Source: UBA5862 sp002408105
Lineage (GTDB): Bacteria > Pseudomonadota > Gammaproteobacteria > Pseudomonadales > UBA5862
Length of the DNA: 51,808 bases
Assembly (NCBI GenBank): GCA_034189125.1
Contig: JAXHVB010000071.1
Coordinates: forward strand, 1-51,808
Direction of reading: 5' to 3'
Positions 1 to 8,038 of this stretch are shown piece after piece. The notes under the pieces are model-generated. The model saw only the letters and a list, made by a program, of their open reading frames with translations, was not told the DNA's origin and did not search any database. Each line of letters starts with the position of its first letter. Position 1 is the first letter of the stretch. The translations under genes were made by a program, and so were the position numbers.

Positions 1-898
1 GCTTGGCGAGGTAGAGGGCCTCGTCGGCCAAACGCAGCAAGGCCTCGGGCCCATCCATGCCCGACTTGTACTGCGCGACACCCAGACTCGCAGAGACCGC
101 GAGCGGCCCTTCAGGGCCCATCAGGGTGGCGGCGGCCAAGGACTCGCGGAACCGTTCTGCCACCGAAAGCGCCTGCGCCAGCGCGGTCTCCGGCAACACC
201 ACGGCGAACTCTTCGCCCCCATAGCGGCCGGCAATGTCCGACACCCGCAGCGTTTGGTTCAAGAGCTCGGCGACCGCGTGCAGCACCTGGTCCCCGGCCA
301 AGTGCCCATGCGTGTCGTTGATTCGTTTGAAGTGATCCAGATCGAACAGCACCAGGCTGCACGGGCGGGCATACCGGCTGGCCCGGGCAAGCTCCTCACG
401 AAACCGCTCTTGCCAGTGGCCGCGGTTGTACAGACCAGTGAGTGCATCGGTCCGACTGAGGCGCTCCACTTCGGTCTTGCTCTGTTCCAGCATGCACTGG
501 TAGATGCACACATCGGTCACGTCCTTCACCGTGATGCACACCCGATCCACCACCCCCTCGTCGCTGACGATGGGAACCAGGGTCAGGTCCTGGCGCATGC
601 AGTCAACGCCGCCCGTAATCGGTCGGTTGTGGGGGAACCGGAACAGGTAGGGGCGCTGTTGCCAGGAGGTGAACGCGTAGCTCTTCAGCATGAACACAGA
701 ATCGAGCTTGCGTCGAAACCAGGCCTCGGGGATCTCGGGGAAACGAGCAAAGAGGTTGTGTCCAACCACCTCGCTCGCTCCCCGGCCACTGTGACGAACC
801 ATGAACCGGTTCCAACTGAGTACCGTGGCGTCGCAATCGACTTCAAAGACACCCGCATCCACATGGTCGAGTTGCACCGCGCCCCGCGATTGGGTCAT
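1..898 (-). CDS. PAS-GGDEF diguanylate cyclase (3' end beyond window)
   Basis: Probable cyclic-di-GMP synthase. The visible part has an N-terminal PAS-like region (about residues 8-150), a short linker, then a GGDEF domain beginning near SRTDALTGLYNR, with FDLDHFKRIND and an intact GGEEF active-site motif. The stop codon lies beyond base 1, so the protein is truncated only by the window. It is last in a minus-strand group after a receiver and a CheC-like protein, which suggests that the receiver/CheC pair tunes its activity (inference). ATG at 898 is used as the start; a GTG at 931, with AAGG about 12 bases upstream, is an equally good alternative that adds 11 residues. No membrane segment is visible, so it is probably cytoplasmic. 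Confidence 0.88.
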   Translation of the reverse strand, partial: MTQSRGAVQLDHVDAGVFEVDCDATVLSWNRFMVRHSGRGASEVVGHNLFARFPEIPEAWFRRKLDSVFMLKSYAFTSWQQRPYLFRFPHNRPITGGVDCMRQDLTLVPIVSDEGVVDRVCITVKDVTDVCIYQCMLEQSKTEVERLSRTDALTGLYNRGHWQERFREELARASRYARPCSLVLFDLDHFKRINDTHGHLAGDQVLHAVAELLNQTLRVSDIAGRYGGEEFAVVLPETALAQALSVAERFRESLAAATLMGPEGPLAVSASLGVAQYKSGMDGPEALLRLADEALYLAK

Positions 899-945
899 TT
901 CCAAGGCCGGGGTGTAAGTGCCACGCTGCACGTCGCTGCGTCGCC

Positions 946-1572
946 TTAGAGATCTTCAAGAAGGCCTGAGAGAATGCTGCGCAATGCAACAATGGTATCG
1001 GCCGGCATCAGCAGTACCAGGGTGCAATAAAACTCGCGGCACTCGAGGGAATAGTTGATCTCGATCAGCAGCGCCTGGTCCCAGCCGAGCTGCTCCGGCG
1101 CCATCAATTGGGTTAACCCGCAGTGCAAGCCCAAGACCGAGGGCGCCGAGTACCCCACCTCGCCGCCGAGCTGCTCACTGATGCCATTCAAACAGGCGCC
1201 AGTCAGGATGTTGCTGGTATCAAGCATCAGCTCGATCTGGTTGGCGTCCTCTGAACTGTCGAAATCGAGCAGATCAGCCATCGCCTGAAAGCTGCTGTCA
1301 GAATAGAGGGTCACGGCCTCGCCGTGCACCCCGCCCCGGGTGGCGCTGTGGAAGCCCTGGCGCACTGCCGAGATGGTTTGGTCCCGCCCAAGGTGCTCGC
1401 GCAACACCTGCGGCAGGCAGTCCGCGCCGACCAGTCGAATGCGGGGCACCGACAGATTCACGAAGGTGCGCAGGAAGCGGGCCAGGGAATCACCGGCCTT
1501 GCCCATGGCAACGTTGACAACCTCTTGCAGACAGTCGCGTTGGTCTTCCGAGAATGTCACCAGGGCACTCAT
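946..1572 (-). CDS. CheC-type receiver phosphatase
   Basis: A 208-residue protein carrying two copies of the CheC/CheX/FliY phosphatase signature. The first is exact: D13-x3-E17-x2-N20-x22-P43. The second is E114-x3-D118-x2-N121-x22-P144, with Asp replacing the usual catalytic Glu. In this family the Glu and Asn dephosphorylate a phospho-Asp receiver. Two sites is the CheC rather than the CheX pattern. Its ATG overlaps the receiver stop codon (ATGA), so the receiver is the likely substrate. No chemotaxis genes are nearby, and the next gene downstream is a diguanylate cyclase, so a role in cyclic-di-GMP control rather than flagellar adaptation is inferred. Confidence 0.82.
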   Translation of the reverse strand: MSALVTFSEDQRDCLQEVVNVAMGKAGDSLARFLRTFVNLSVPRIRLVGADCLPQVLREHLGRDQTISAVRQGFHSATRGGVHGEAVTLYSDSSFQAMADLLDFDSSEDANQIELMLDTSNILTGACLNGISEQLGGEVGYSAPSVLGLHCGLTQLMAPEQLGWDQALLIEINYSLECREFYCTLVLLMPADTIVALRSILSGLLEDL

Positions 1573-1934
1573 AGCAGACCATATCTCGCCAGAAGCTCGC
1601 TCAGGCGCTCGGCGTCGACCGGCTTGGAAAGGAACTCGGCCGCGCCCAGCTTGCGGACGCGCTCCTTGGCTTCTGGCTGAATGTCGGCAGAAATCACGAA
1701 CACCAGCGGGTCGATGCCGTGCTCTTTAAGCGCTGTGAGCACGCCATACCCATCCAGTTCCGGCATCGTCAGATCCAAGAAAACCACTTCCCCCTTACCT
1801 TGCGTGATGGCCTCCAAGGCTTCAACGCCGGTCTGGGCGAGTGTCACCTCGACATCCCAGTCCTTGGGCAGCGCTCGCAGCACCTGCTTGCGCGCCATGT
1901 TGGAGTCATCAACGATCAACAGTGGGATCGACAT
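1569..1934 (-). CDS. Stand-alone response regulator receiver (CheY-like)
   Basis: A single receiver domain of 121 residues with no output domain. Visible landmarks are the acidic pair D9-D10, the phosphoacceptor D54 in VVFLDLTMPELDG, and the conserved Lys in EFLSKPVD. Start M1 (MSIPLLIVDDS) is chosen because the receiver fold begins there; a longer open frame up to 2078 adds about 48 residues without a recognisable domain. The stop codon overlaps the ATG of the CheC-like gene, so the two are translationally coupled. The cognate kinase is not in this window. Probably a phosphorylation switch whose lifetime is set by the CheC-like partner. Confidence 0.87.
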   Translation of the reverse strand: MSIPLLIVDDSNMARKQVLRALPKDWDVEVTLAQTGVEALEAITQGKGEVVFLDLTMPELDGYGVLTALKEHGIDPLVFVISADIQPEAKERVRKLGAAEFLSKPVDAERLSELLARYGLL

Positions 1935-2078
1935 GCCTGTCCACGCTCGTTGCTCAATCGGATCCTGATCAATCTGCAACTGAGTATAGGTGAGGAATCG
2001 GTGGGTGCCGCCCAGGTCCGCAACCGACCCCACCAGCGCCAGCACCGCATCGAGCCAGGTTGCAGAGAACAGCATCAC

Positions 2079-2906
2079 TTAAAAGCGATACGAGCGCTGC
2101 TCCTGGATCAGAATGGGCTGGTATCCAAAAATCGCGTTGAGGTGATGCAAGAACACATGCTGGCCTTGCTGGCTCCACAAGCGGTTGATGCGGTCTTGCA
2201 GTGCTCCGTAATACTCCAGTTGGGCTGTGAGGCGGGGGTCGGTTGGTGGTTCCGCCACGCGCATTTCTTCAATCAACCCCAACCACATTTCGCTGACCCC
2301 CATGATGTACTTGGGCCAGGTTCGAGCGATCACGCCGGGCCAATTGGGGTCACTGGTGGCAGCGATGCCTTGGCGCCCAGGCTCGGCCACATCTTCGGTC
2401 CACACTGTGGCAACCACCTGCGCATCCACCAACGCTTTGAGGGCCGGCTCGGTCAGAAACGACTGAGCAACTGAGCCCGCGATGGCTTCAGTGGCATAGT
2501 AAATGAAGCAAAACCGATGGCCTGCCGCGTCGCGACGGGCCCGGCGGTGAACCCGCCACAACTCCATTTCATCCCCGTGCTTTTCCAGCACCGGGCGCAC
2601 CACCAAGTCAGCAATGTAGAGATCCAGCCCCCACGACGGGTCGGCGTCCAGCCAGGTAAACTCCGTGCAGGCAAACCACCACTGCCGCGGGGCCGAAACA
2701 GGTGGCTCCCGGCTTGGCTGCACCGCTTCTTCGCCACCCCCGGGAGCGCTGACTGTGGCCTGTGGTTCGACCGGATGCGGCGAACGGCTCGGTGCAAAGC
2801 CTGAACACCCACTCAGCATGCCCGCTATGCCCGCCACCAACAGCACCCAAACGCCCGCACCTTCGCGCAAGCGATTGAATTCATTGGCAAAGCAGTGCCA
2901 GACCAT
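2079..2906 (-). CDS. Putative lipoprotein of unknown function
   Basis: A 275-residue protein with a lipoprotein signal. A rather long N-region precedes a hydrophobic stretch (about residues 18-31) and the lipobox L31-S32-G33-C34, giving a lipidated mature protein. A Pro/Ser/Gln-rich linker follows (to about residue 75), then a globular domain rich in Trp and aromatic residues. I do not recognise the fold or an enzyme motif. The start at 2906 is supported by AAGGGGAG six bases upstream. It lies 144 bases before the receiver gene on the same strand, so it may be first in that operon, but the gap also allows an independent promoter. Function cannot be assigned. Confidence 0.72.
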   Translation of the reverse strand: MVWHCFANEFNRLREGAGVWVLLVAGIAGMLSGCSGFAPSRSPHPVEPQATVSAPGGGEEAVQPSREPPVSAPRQWWFACTEFTWLDADPSWGLDLYIADLVVRPVLEKHGDEMELWRVHRRARRDAAGHRFCFIYYATEAIAGSVAQSFLTEPALKALVDAQVVATVWTEDVAEPGRQGIAATSDPNWPGVIARTWPKYIMGVSEMWLGLIEEMRVAEPPTDPRLTAQLEYYGALQDRINRLWSQQGQHVFLHHLNAIFGYQPILIQEQRSYRF

Positions 2907-3145
2907 GTTCGACTCCCCTTGAATCGGTGTCGCCGCGCCGGTTGCGGCCTGCGACCACCGACAGTGTAGCGGCTGCGGCTGTGCCCATCCGGCCAGCGCA
3001 CCCGTTGGATAAATTTTGCCGAGAAACGCCCCAGCCACAGCGACGTCTTGTATACAATTTACACCGGTGCCAAACCAACGGAGGGCGTTCGCGCTCCTGG
3101 GCCTGGCACCGTCAATGCCCCGACCACCGCAAGCTGTCTCTATCC

Positions 3146-4399
3146 ATGCTCAACTCTCTGATTCCTTTGACCGCACTGCTCATTTCCGTGGTGCTGCTGC
3201 TCACCGGCAATGGCCTGCAAAACACCCTGCTTCCGGTGCGGGCAAGCCTCGAGTCCTTCAATCCCTTGCAAATCGGACTGCTGGGATCGGCGTACTTCGC
3301 CGGCTTTGTGCTCGGCTGCCTGCGCGTGACCCGAATGATTCACCGGGTGGGCCACATCCGCACCTTTGCGGCCCTGGTGGCAGCCGCTTCCGCCATCCCG
3401 CTGGTCCATGCCCTTTGGATCGCCCCTGGACTCTGGCTGGTGTTGCGGGCCCTCACCGGCTTTTGCCTGGCGGGGCTCTATGTCGTCATCGAAAGTTGGT
3501 TGAACGAGTGTGCGACCAACAGCACACGTGGAACCATTCTTTCCACATACACAACATTGAACTTTGGCGCCATCACACTCGGCCAGCTGCTGCTGACCAC
3601 GCACCCGCCAGAACTGTTCGCCTTGTTCGCCCTCACCTCGGTGTTGCTTTCGGTGGCAGCCATTCCGGTGGCCCTCAGCACCTCAGTGGCGCCCGCCCCG
3701 ATCGCCGAAGTCCGCTTGCGCCCGCTGCGTCTGCTGCGCACTTCGCCCGTGGGCGCCGCGGGTTGCGTGACCGTTGGTCTCGCCAACGGCGCGTTCTGGA
3801 GCCTGGCGCCGGTGTTTGCGTTGGCGTCTGGCTTACAGGAATCGGGCATTGCCCTGTTCATGAGCGCCACCGTAATCGGCGCCGCGCTGGCTCAGTGGCC
3901 ATTCGGCCGAATTTCGGACCGCACCGACCGCAGGCTGATCATTCTCGTTTGTTGCCTGCTTGGTGCGCTCGCCGGGCTCGGGGTCGTGCTTTCGAGCCTG
4001 TGGTCGCCACCGCTCCTCGCTCTGGCGGGTTTTTTCTACGGCGCCTGTTCCTTTCCGCTGTACGCACTGGCGGTGGCCCACGTCAACGACCTGATCGAGC
4101 CGGACCAATTCGTCGAAACCTCTGGCGGGCTCATTTTCATGAACGGCTTGGGCGCAGTCGCCGGCCCCTTGCTGGCCAGCCTGTGCATGGCGGTCGCGGG
4201 CCCGCCTGCCCTGTTTGGCTTCAGTGCGTTGGTGCTGGCGCTGATGGCTGCCTTTACGGTCACCCGCCTCAAGCGCAACACCATTCCTGCCGAACAACAC
4301 AGTGGCGACTTCGTGCGCACCACGCTGACCACACCGGTGCTGGCCGAAATCGACCCACGCAACGAGCCTGCACCGCCGGCGACGGACGAAGCGGCCTAG
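3146..4399 (+). CDS. MFS transporter (YcaD-like)
   Basis: A 417-residue, strongly hydrophobic protein with about 12 predicted membrane segments, typical of the major facilitator superfamily. The N-terminal GNGLQNTLLPVRA and the AYFAGFVLGC segment resemble the YcaD-like branch of small-solute/drug MFS proteins. The cytoplasmic loop carries the family-like GRISDRTDRR. The C-terminus after about residue 385 is a soluble tail. No clear ribosome site precedes ATG 3146; it is chosen because the first membrane helix begins immediately. Substrate unknown. It ends tail-to-tail with the ArsR gene, the two stop codons sharing CTAG. A palindrome TTGTATACAA at 3048-3057 lies between it and the divergent lipoprotein gene and may be part of a promoter. 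Confidence 0.82.
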   Translation: MLNSLIPLTALLISVVLLLTGNGLQNTLLPVRASLESFNPLQIGLLGSAYFAGFVLGCLRVTRMIHRVGHIRTFAALVAAASAIPLVHALWIAPGLWLVLRALTGFCLAGLYVVIESWLNECATNSTRGTILSTYTTLNFGAITLGQLLLTTHPPELFALFALTSVLLSVAAIPVALSTSVAPAPIAEVRLRPLRLLRTSPVGAAGCVTVGLANGAFWSLAPVFALASGLQESGIALFMSATVIGAALAQWPFGRISDRTDRRLIILVCCLLGALAGLGVVLSSLWSPPLLALAGFFYGACSFPLYALAVAHVNDLIEPDQFVETSGGLIFMNGLGAVAGPLLASLCMAVAGPPALFGFSALVLALMAAFTVTRLKRNTIPAEQHSGDFVRTTLTTPVLAEIDPRNEPAPPATDEAA

Positions 4400-4722
4400 G
4401 GCGGGGTGCAGAAATACCGATGCAGCACGGCGATCACTTCGGCGACCACACCGGCGTGCAATCGGTAGTAGATCCGCCGTTGGTCGCGCCGGGTGGCCAC
4501 CAGTTGCTGCGAGCGGAGCACCGCCAGGTGCTGTGACAGGGCCGACTGAGACAACCCAAGCTGGGTTTGCAGATCCCCCACTGAGCGCTCGCCGTCGTTC
4601 AGCAGGCAAAGCACCTGCAAGCGGTGTGGATTGGAAAGCGCCTTCATGAGGGCCGCTGCCGCTTCAGCGTGGCTGGCCATGGCGCTCAAGTCGATGGGCG
4701 GCGTCTTGTGCCCTGTATCCAT
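4396..4722 (-). CDS. ArsR-family repressor, BigR/SqrR/YgaV persulfide-sensor type
   Basis: A 108-residue winged-helix repressor. The recognition region is LGLSQSALSQHLAVLR, followed by the wing RRDQRRIYYRL. It lacks the metal-binding ELCVCDL motif of ArsR/SmtB arsenic and zinc sensors. It has just two cysteines, C39 (end of the LQVLC helix) and C105 (HRYFC near the C-terminus). Their 66-residue spacing equals that of C42/C108 in BigR and C41/C107 in SqrR, which form di- to tetrasulfide links with reactive sulfur species. It is divergent from the cytochrome bd operon across 135 bases, so that operon is the obvious target (inference). ATG 4722 is chosen for an AGGT element 8 bases upstream; an in-frame extension to 4797 looks non-conserved. 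Confidence 0.86.
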   Translation of the reverse strand: MDTGHKTPPIDLSAMASHAEAAAALMKALSNPHRLQVLCLLNDGERSVGDLQTQLGLSQSALSQHLAVLRSQQLVATRRDQRRIYYRLHAGVVAEVIAVLHRYFCTPP

Positions 4723-4789
4723 GGCGGTACCTGTTTGGGTCTGCGTGCAACCACCTCTAGCTTCAACGCCATCCAATGCGCGAACCCTG

Positions 4790-4818
4790 TTGCCCACACC
4801 TGAGCCAAGGCGTAGGAT
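4790..4818 (+). promoter_or_regulatory. Candidate sigma-70 promoter of the cyd operon
   Basis: TTGCCC at 4790-4795 and TAGGAT at 4813-4818 are separated by 17 bases. Transcription would start near 4825, 33 bases before the cydP ATG. It is the best-spaced pair in the divergent intergenic region, but both hexamers are imperfect. Confidence 0.45.
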
Positions 4819-4820
4819 AC

Positions 4821-4836
4821 ATTAGCTCCTCCTAAT
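4821..4836. promoter_or_regulatory. Candidate operator dyad for the ArsR-type repressor
   Basis: A perfect inverted repeat, ATTAG-N6-CTAAT, directly downstream of the candidate -10 element and spanning the predicted transcription start. An overlapping imperfect dyad is centred on TTCGAA just to its right (to about 4846). This AT-rich symmetry stands out in a GC-rich region, and its location fits steric repression of cydP-A-B-X and possibly autoregulation of the ArsR gene. Confidence 0.5.
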
Positions 4837-4857
4837 TCGAAATTGGGTTCCACCGCC

Positions 4858-5076
4858 ATGCCGGTTTTCAGGCCCCCATCGAACCGGGTTCAACCGGACG
4901 ACTGGCGCCGCCAGGTTCGGCGCAGCATCGCCTGGGTGCTGGCGGCAAAGGTGCTGGTGTTGGTGGTTTTTTCGCAGGTTTTTTTCAACCGCGACCAGCA
5001 CATCGAAGTCGACACCGCCACCCTGCTGGAGCGCTTGGCAGTGCCACAGTCAACCAAGGAGCCGCCCGGTGATTGA
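4858..5076 (+). CDS. cydP: CydP-like small cytochrome bd accessory protein
   Basis: A 72-residue protein with a basic N-terminus, one membrane helix (about residues 22-42, IAWVLAAKVLVLVVFSQVFF) and a short polar tail ending in VDTATLLERL. Size, topology, tail and position immediately before cydA match the small protein called CydP in gammaproteobacterial bd operons; its exact role in oxidase assembly or activity is not established. The stop codon lies inside the cydA start region (8-base overlap), so translation is probably coupled. ATG 4858 is preferred over an upstream TTG (4843). The assignment rests on topology and context more than on motifs. Confidence 0.66.
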   Translation: MPVFRPPSNRVQPDDWRRQVRRSIAWVLAAKVLVLVVFSQVFFNRDQHIEVDTATLLERLAVPQSTKEPPGD

Positions 5077-6631
5077 TACCGCGCTTGTTGACCTCTCCCG
5101 CCTGCAGTTCGCCCTCACTGCGCTCTACCACTTCCTGTTTGTACCCCTCACCATTGGTCTCTCCATGCTTCTGGTGGTGATGGAGTCGGTCTACGTGATG
5201 ACAGGCCGGGCCATTTGGCGGCAGATGACGCGCTTTTGGGGCACGCTCTTTGGGATCAATTTCGCCATGGGGGTCGCGACTGGAATCACCATGGAGTTCC
5301 AGTTTGGCACCAACTGGGCCTACTACGCCCACTACGTTGGCGACATATTTGGTGCGCCTTTGGCCATCGAAGGGCTGATGGCGTTTTTCCTCGAATCCAC
5401 CTTTGTGGGTTTGTTCTTCTTTGGGTGGGACCGGCTGTCCAAAGTCGGGCACCTCATCGTGACCTTTCTGGTCGCCATCGGCTCGAACCTTTCGGCGCTC
5501 TGGATCCTGATCGCCAACGCCTGGATGCAGAACCCAATTGGGGCCGAATTCAATTACGACACCATGCGCATGGAGCTCACCTCCATCAGCGAGGTGATTT
5601 TCAACCCCGTGGCGCAAGCGAAGTTCGTTCACACGGTGGCCGCCGGCTACGTCACCGGAGCGGTCTTCGTCCTGTCCATTTCGGCCTGGTACCTGCTTCG
5701 CGGGCGCAACCGAGCGTTCGCCGAGCGCTCCATGGTGGTGGCAGCAAGCTTCGGCTTGGCCTCTGCCCTCTCGGTTGTGGTCCTGGGTGACGAATCCGGC
5801 TACACCGCCACCGAGCACCAAAAAATGAAAATCGCGGCCATCGAGGGCATGTGGCACACCGAGCCGGCGCCCGCGCCTTTCAATCTGGTGGGCCTGCCCG
5901 ACGTGGACGCGCGCGAAACCCGGTTCGAAGTACAGATTCCCTGGGCGCTCGGCCTGATCGCCACGCGCTCGTTTGACGAACAGATCCCCGGGATTTTGGA
6001 GCTCGTCCACCACAACCGCTCACGCATCGAACGCGGCATCGTGGCCCATGCCGCACTACAGGAACTGCGGGCGGGGAACACCAGCGACAGCGTCAGGGCA
6101 GAATTCGAAGCCCACCAGGAGGACCTCGGTCATGGACTGCTGCTGTTGCGCTATGTGGAGGATCCGGCCGCTGCCAGCGAAGCCGACATCGACGCCGCCG
6201 CCTGGTCCACGGTGCCGAACGTGCCTGTGTTGTTTTGGGCGTTTCGCGCCATGGTCGGGCTTGGGTTCTTTTTCATTGGGCTGTTCGCCTACGCGTTCTA
6301 CCGCGCCTCAACCGGCCGTCTGGCCAATGGGCGCCGCTTTCTGTGGCTGGCCTTCGCCGCCCTGCCCCTGCCCTGGATCGCCGCTGAACTCGGCTGGATC
6401 GTGGCCGAATACGGACGCCAGCCCTGGGCCATCGAGGGCATTTTGCCGACGTTTCTGGGGGTCTCCTCGGTGTCTGCGGGCCACGTGGCTCTATCACTGA
6501 TTGGGTTCGTGCTGTTTTACAGCGCCCTGGCCGCGGTGGACGTGTATCTGATGGTGCGCATGGTGCGCCGCGGGCCGGAGGGCCTAGGGTACTGGCCCGT
6601 ACCCCAACGCCAGGGCGGCTCTGCCCACTGA
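5069..6631 (+). CDS. cydA: Cytochrome bd ubiquinol oxidase subunit I
   Basis: Quinol-oxidising subunit of cytochrome bd, which reduces oxygen to water in the inner membrane. The 520 residues compare with 522 for E. coli CydA. Heme ligands fall at the expected places with a two-residue offset: H21 (LYHFLF), H188 (KFVHTVAAGY) and M395 (FRAMVG). E101 and E109 of the proton pathway lie in IEGLMAFFLES. The GRQPW signature is near the C-terminus. The Q-loop (about residues 255-385) is the long form. GTG at 5069 has AAGGAG eight bases upstream. This is a high-affinity oxidase resistant to sulfide and cyanide in studied members, which fits the sulfur-type repressor next door. Confidence 0.97.
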   Translation: MIDTALVDLSRLQFALTALYHFLFVPLTIGLSMLLVVMESVYVMTGRAIWRQMTRFWGTLFGINFAMGVATGITMEFQFGTNWAYYAHYVGDIFGAPLAIEGLMAFFLESTFVGLFFFGWDRLSKVGHLIVTFLVAIGSNLSALWILIANAWMQNPIGAEFNYDTMRMELTSISEVIFNPVAQAKFVHTVAAGYVTGAVFVLSISAWYLLRGRNRAFAERSMVVAASFGLASALSVVVLGDESGYTATEHQKMKIAAIEGMWHTEPAPAPFNLVGLPDVDARETRFEVQIPWALGLIATRSFDEQIPGILELVHHNRSRIERGIVAHAALQELRAGNTSDSVRAEFEAHQEDLGHGLLLLRYVEDPAAASEADIDAAAWSTVPNVPVLFWAFRAMVGLGFFFIGLFAYAFYRASTGRLANGRRFLWLAFAALPLPWIAAELGWIVAEYGRQPWAIEGILPTFLGVSSVSAGHVALSLIGFVLFYSALAAVDVYLMVRMVRRGPEGLGYWPVPQRQGGSAH

Positions 6632-6648
6632 CGCGGGAGACAAGGAGG

Positions 6649-7782
6649 ATGCTCGACTACGAAACACTCCGCTTCATCTGGTGGCTGCTGCTGGGCGTGT
6701 TGCTCATCGGGTTCGCGCTCACCGATGGATTTGACCTGGGCGTTGGCACGCTCTACCGCTTCCTAGGCCGCGACGACCTGGAACGCCGCGCCCTGCTCGA
6801 GGCCATTGAGCCCGTCTGGGAAGGCAACCAAGTGTGGCTGATCCTCGGGGCCGGGGCGGTGTTTGCTGCCTGGCCGCTGCTTTACGCCGCCGCGTTTTCT
6901 GGCTTTTACTTTGCGATGTTGTTGCTGCTGCTGGCGCTGATTCTGCGCCCGGTTGGTTTTAATTTCCGCGACAAGCTGACCCACCCAGGTTGGCGCGCGT
7001 TGTGGGACTGGGCTCTGTTCATTGGAGGCGCTGTGCCCGCGCTGCTGTTCGGAGTGGCCTTTGGCAACCTGTTTCTCGGCATCGGGTTCTCCCTCGACCC
7101 CATGGCGCGGCTGAGTTTCGAGCAAGGATTTTTTGGGCTGCTGCACCCGTTCGCGCTGCTCTGCGGGCTGGTGAGCCTCTCCATGCTCGCCCTGCACGGG
7201 GCGGCTTGGGCAGCCGTGAAAACCACGCCACCTCTGGCGAATCGAGCACGCCGTGCGATCGCCTGTACCGCGGTTACGACCCTTACCGGACTGCTGGTGG
7301 CTGGGCTCTGGTTGATGGCCGACATGCCGGGCCTGCGCGTTGCGGGCTTCGACCCAGCCGGTCCGTCCGAGCCACTGCGCAAGTCGGCCGAGTGGGTGGC
7401 AGGGGCCTGGCTCGACAACTTCCGCGCAACCCCGGTGCTCTGGGCCATTCCCGCCGCCAGCTGTTTGGGTTGTTTGGGCGCTTGGCTGTGCAGTCGCCAG
7501 CAGCGCGACCGCAGTGCCCTTGCAGCCACGAGCCTGGTGGTTTCGGCGGTGATCCTCACCGCGGGAGTGGCGTTGTTTCCTGCCCTGCTGCCGTCATCCC
7601 TGGACCCGGCCGCCAGCCTCACGGTGTGGGACGCGTCCAGCAGCCGCTTGACCCTGGAAGTCATGCTGATCGCGGTGGCGGTCTTCATGCCTGTGGTACT
7701 GCTCTACACCGCCTGGGTCTTTCGTGTGCTGCGCGGAAAGGTCAGCTTGGAGGCCCTGAAGGGCCACGACAGCCACTACTGA
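6649..7782 (+). CDS. cydB: Cytochrome bd ubiquinol oxidase subunit II
   Basis: A 377-residue membrane partner of CydA (E. coli CydB has 379). The N-terminus LRFIWWLLLGVLLIGFALTD and the following GFDLGVG and WEGNQVWL motifs are diagnostic. It supports heme assembly and oxidase stability and has no heme ligand set of its own. The gap from cydA is 17 bases. AAGGAGG lies directly against the ATG with zero spacing, which is unusual; the protein alignment still fixes this start, so the weaker GGGAG further upstream may be the working ribosome site. Confidence 0.97.
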   Translation: MLDYETLRFIWWLLLGVLLIGFALTDGFDLGVGTLYRFLGRDDLERRALLEAIEPVWEGNQVWLILGAGAVFAAWPLLYAAAFSGFYFAMLLLLLALILRPVGFNFRDKLTHPGWRALWDWALFIGGAVPALLFGVAFGNLFLGIGFSLDPMARLSFEQGFFGLLHPFALLCGLVSLSMLALHGAAWAAVKTTPPLANRARRAIACTAVTTLTGLLVAGLWLMADMPGLRVAGFDPAGPSEPLRKSAEWVAGAWLDNFRATPVLWAIPAASCLGCLGAWLCSRQQRDRSALAATSLVVSAVILTAGVALFPALLPSSLDPAASLTVWDASSSRLTLEVMLIAVAVFMPVVLLYTAWVFRVLRGKVSLEALKGHDSHY

Positions 7783-7835
7783 GTCAGAGTTGCCGGCCCC
7801 AGCAGTCGGGTCGAACCCACCATGGAGCCTTCCCA

Positions 7836-7979
7836 ATGTGGTACTTCAGCTGGATTCTTGGCCTGGGATTGGCCGTCACATTCGGCATCCTCAACGCGAT
7901 GTGGTACGAGGTGCGGGCGGACGCCGCGCAGCAAGGCAACGACGCCGAATCCCCAGCGGTCCCGGTGCAGGACCGCTGA
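7836..7979 (+). CDS. cydX: Cytochrome bd small subunit CydX
   Basis: A 47-residue single-span protein that begins MWYFSWILGLGLA and continues GILNAMWYE. The MWYF-WILG start and the Glu at the end of the helix are the hallmark of CydX, which stabilises the heme site of cytochrome bd. The acidic, polar tail after the helix is about 20 residues long. GGAG lies 10 bases upstream, and the gap from cydB is 53 bases. With this gene the operon cydP-A-B-X is complete. Confidence 0.95.
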   Translation: MWYFSWILGLGLAVTFGILNAMWYEVRADAAQQGNDAESPAVPVQDR

Positions 7980-8038
7980 TCTCAGTTACCTGTGGTAGCC
8001 TCGCGGCCCTGACAACAGCGCCCTGTGAGGCAAAGGAC

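Noticed and set aside
1935..2078. 48-residue N-terminal extension of the receiver protein
   Set aside because: No domain or conserved pattern; the receiver fold begins at MSIPLLIVDD.
3048..3057. Palindrome TTGTATACAA as an operator
   Set aside because: Too short and alone; it may simply be a -10 region. No regulator can be linked to it.
3016..4536. Long open frame (about 506 codons) overlapping the MFS gene in another frame
   Set aside because: Its product is Arg/His/Pro-rich without hydrophobic pattern, as expected of a shadow of a GC-rich membrane-protein gene.
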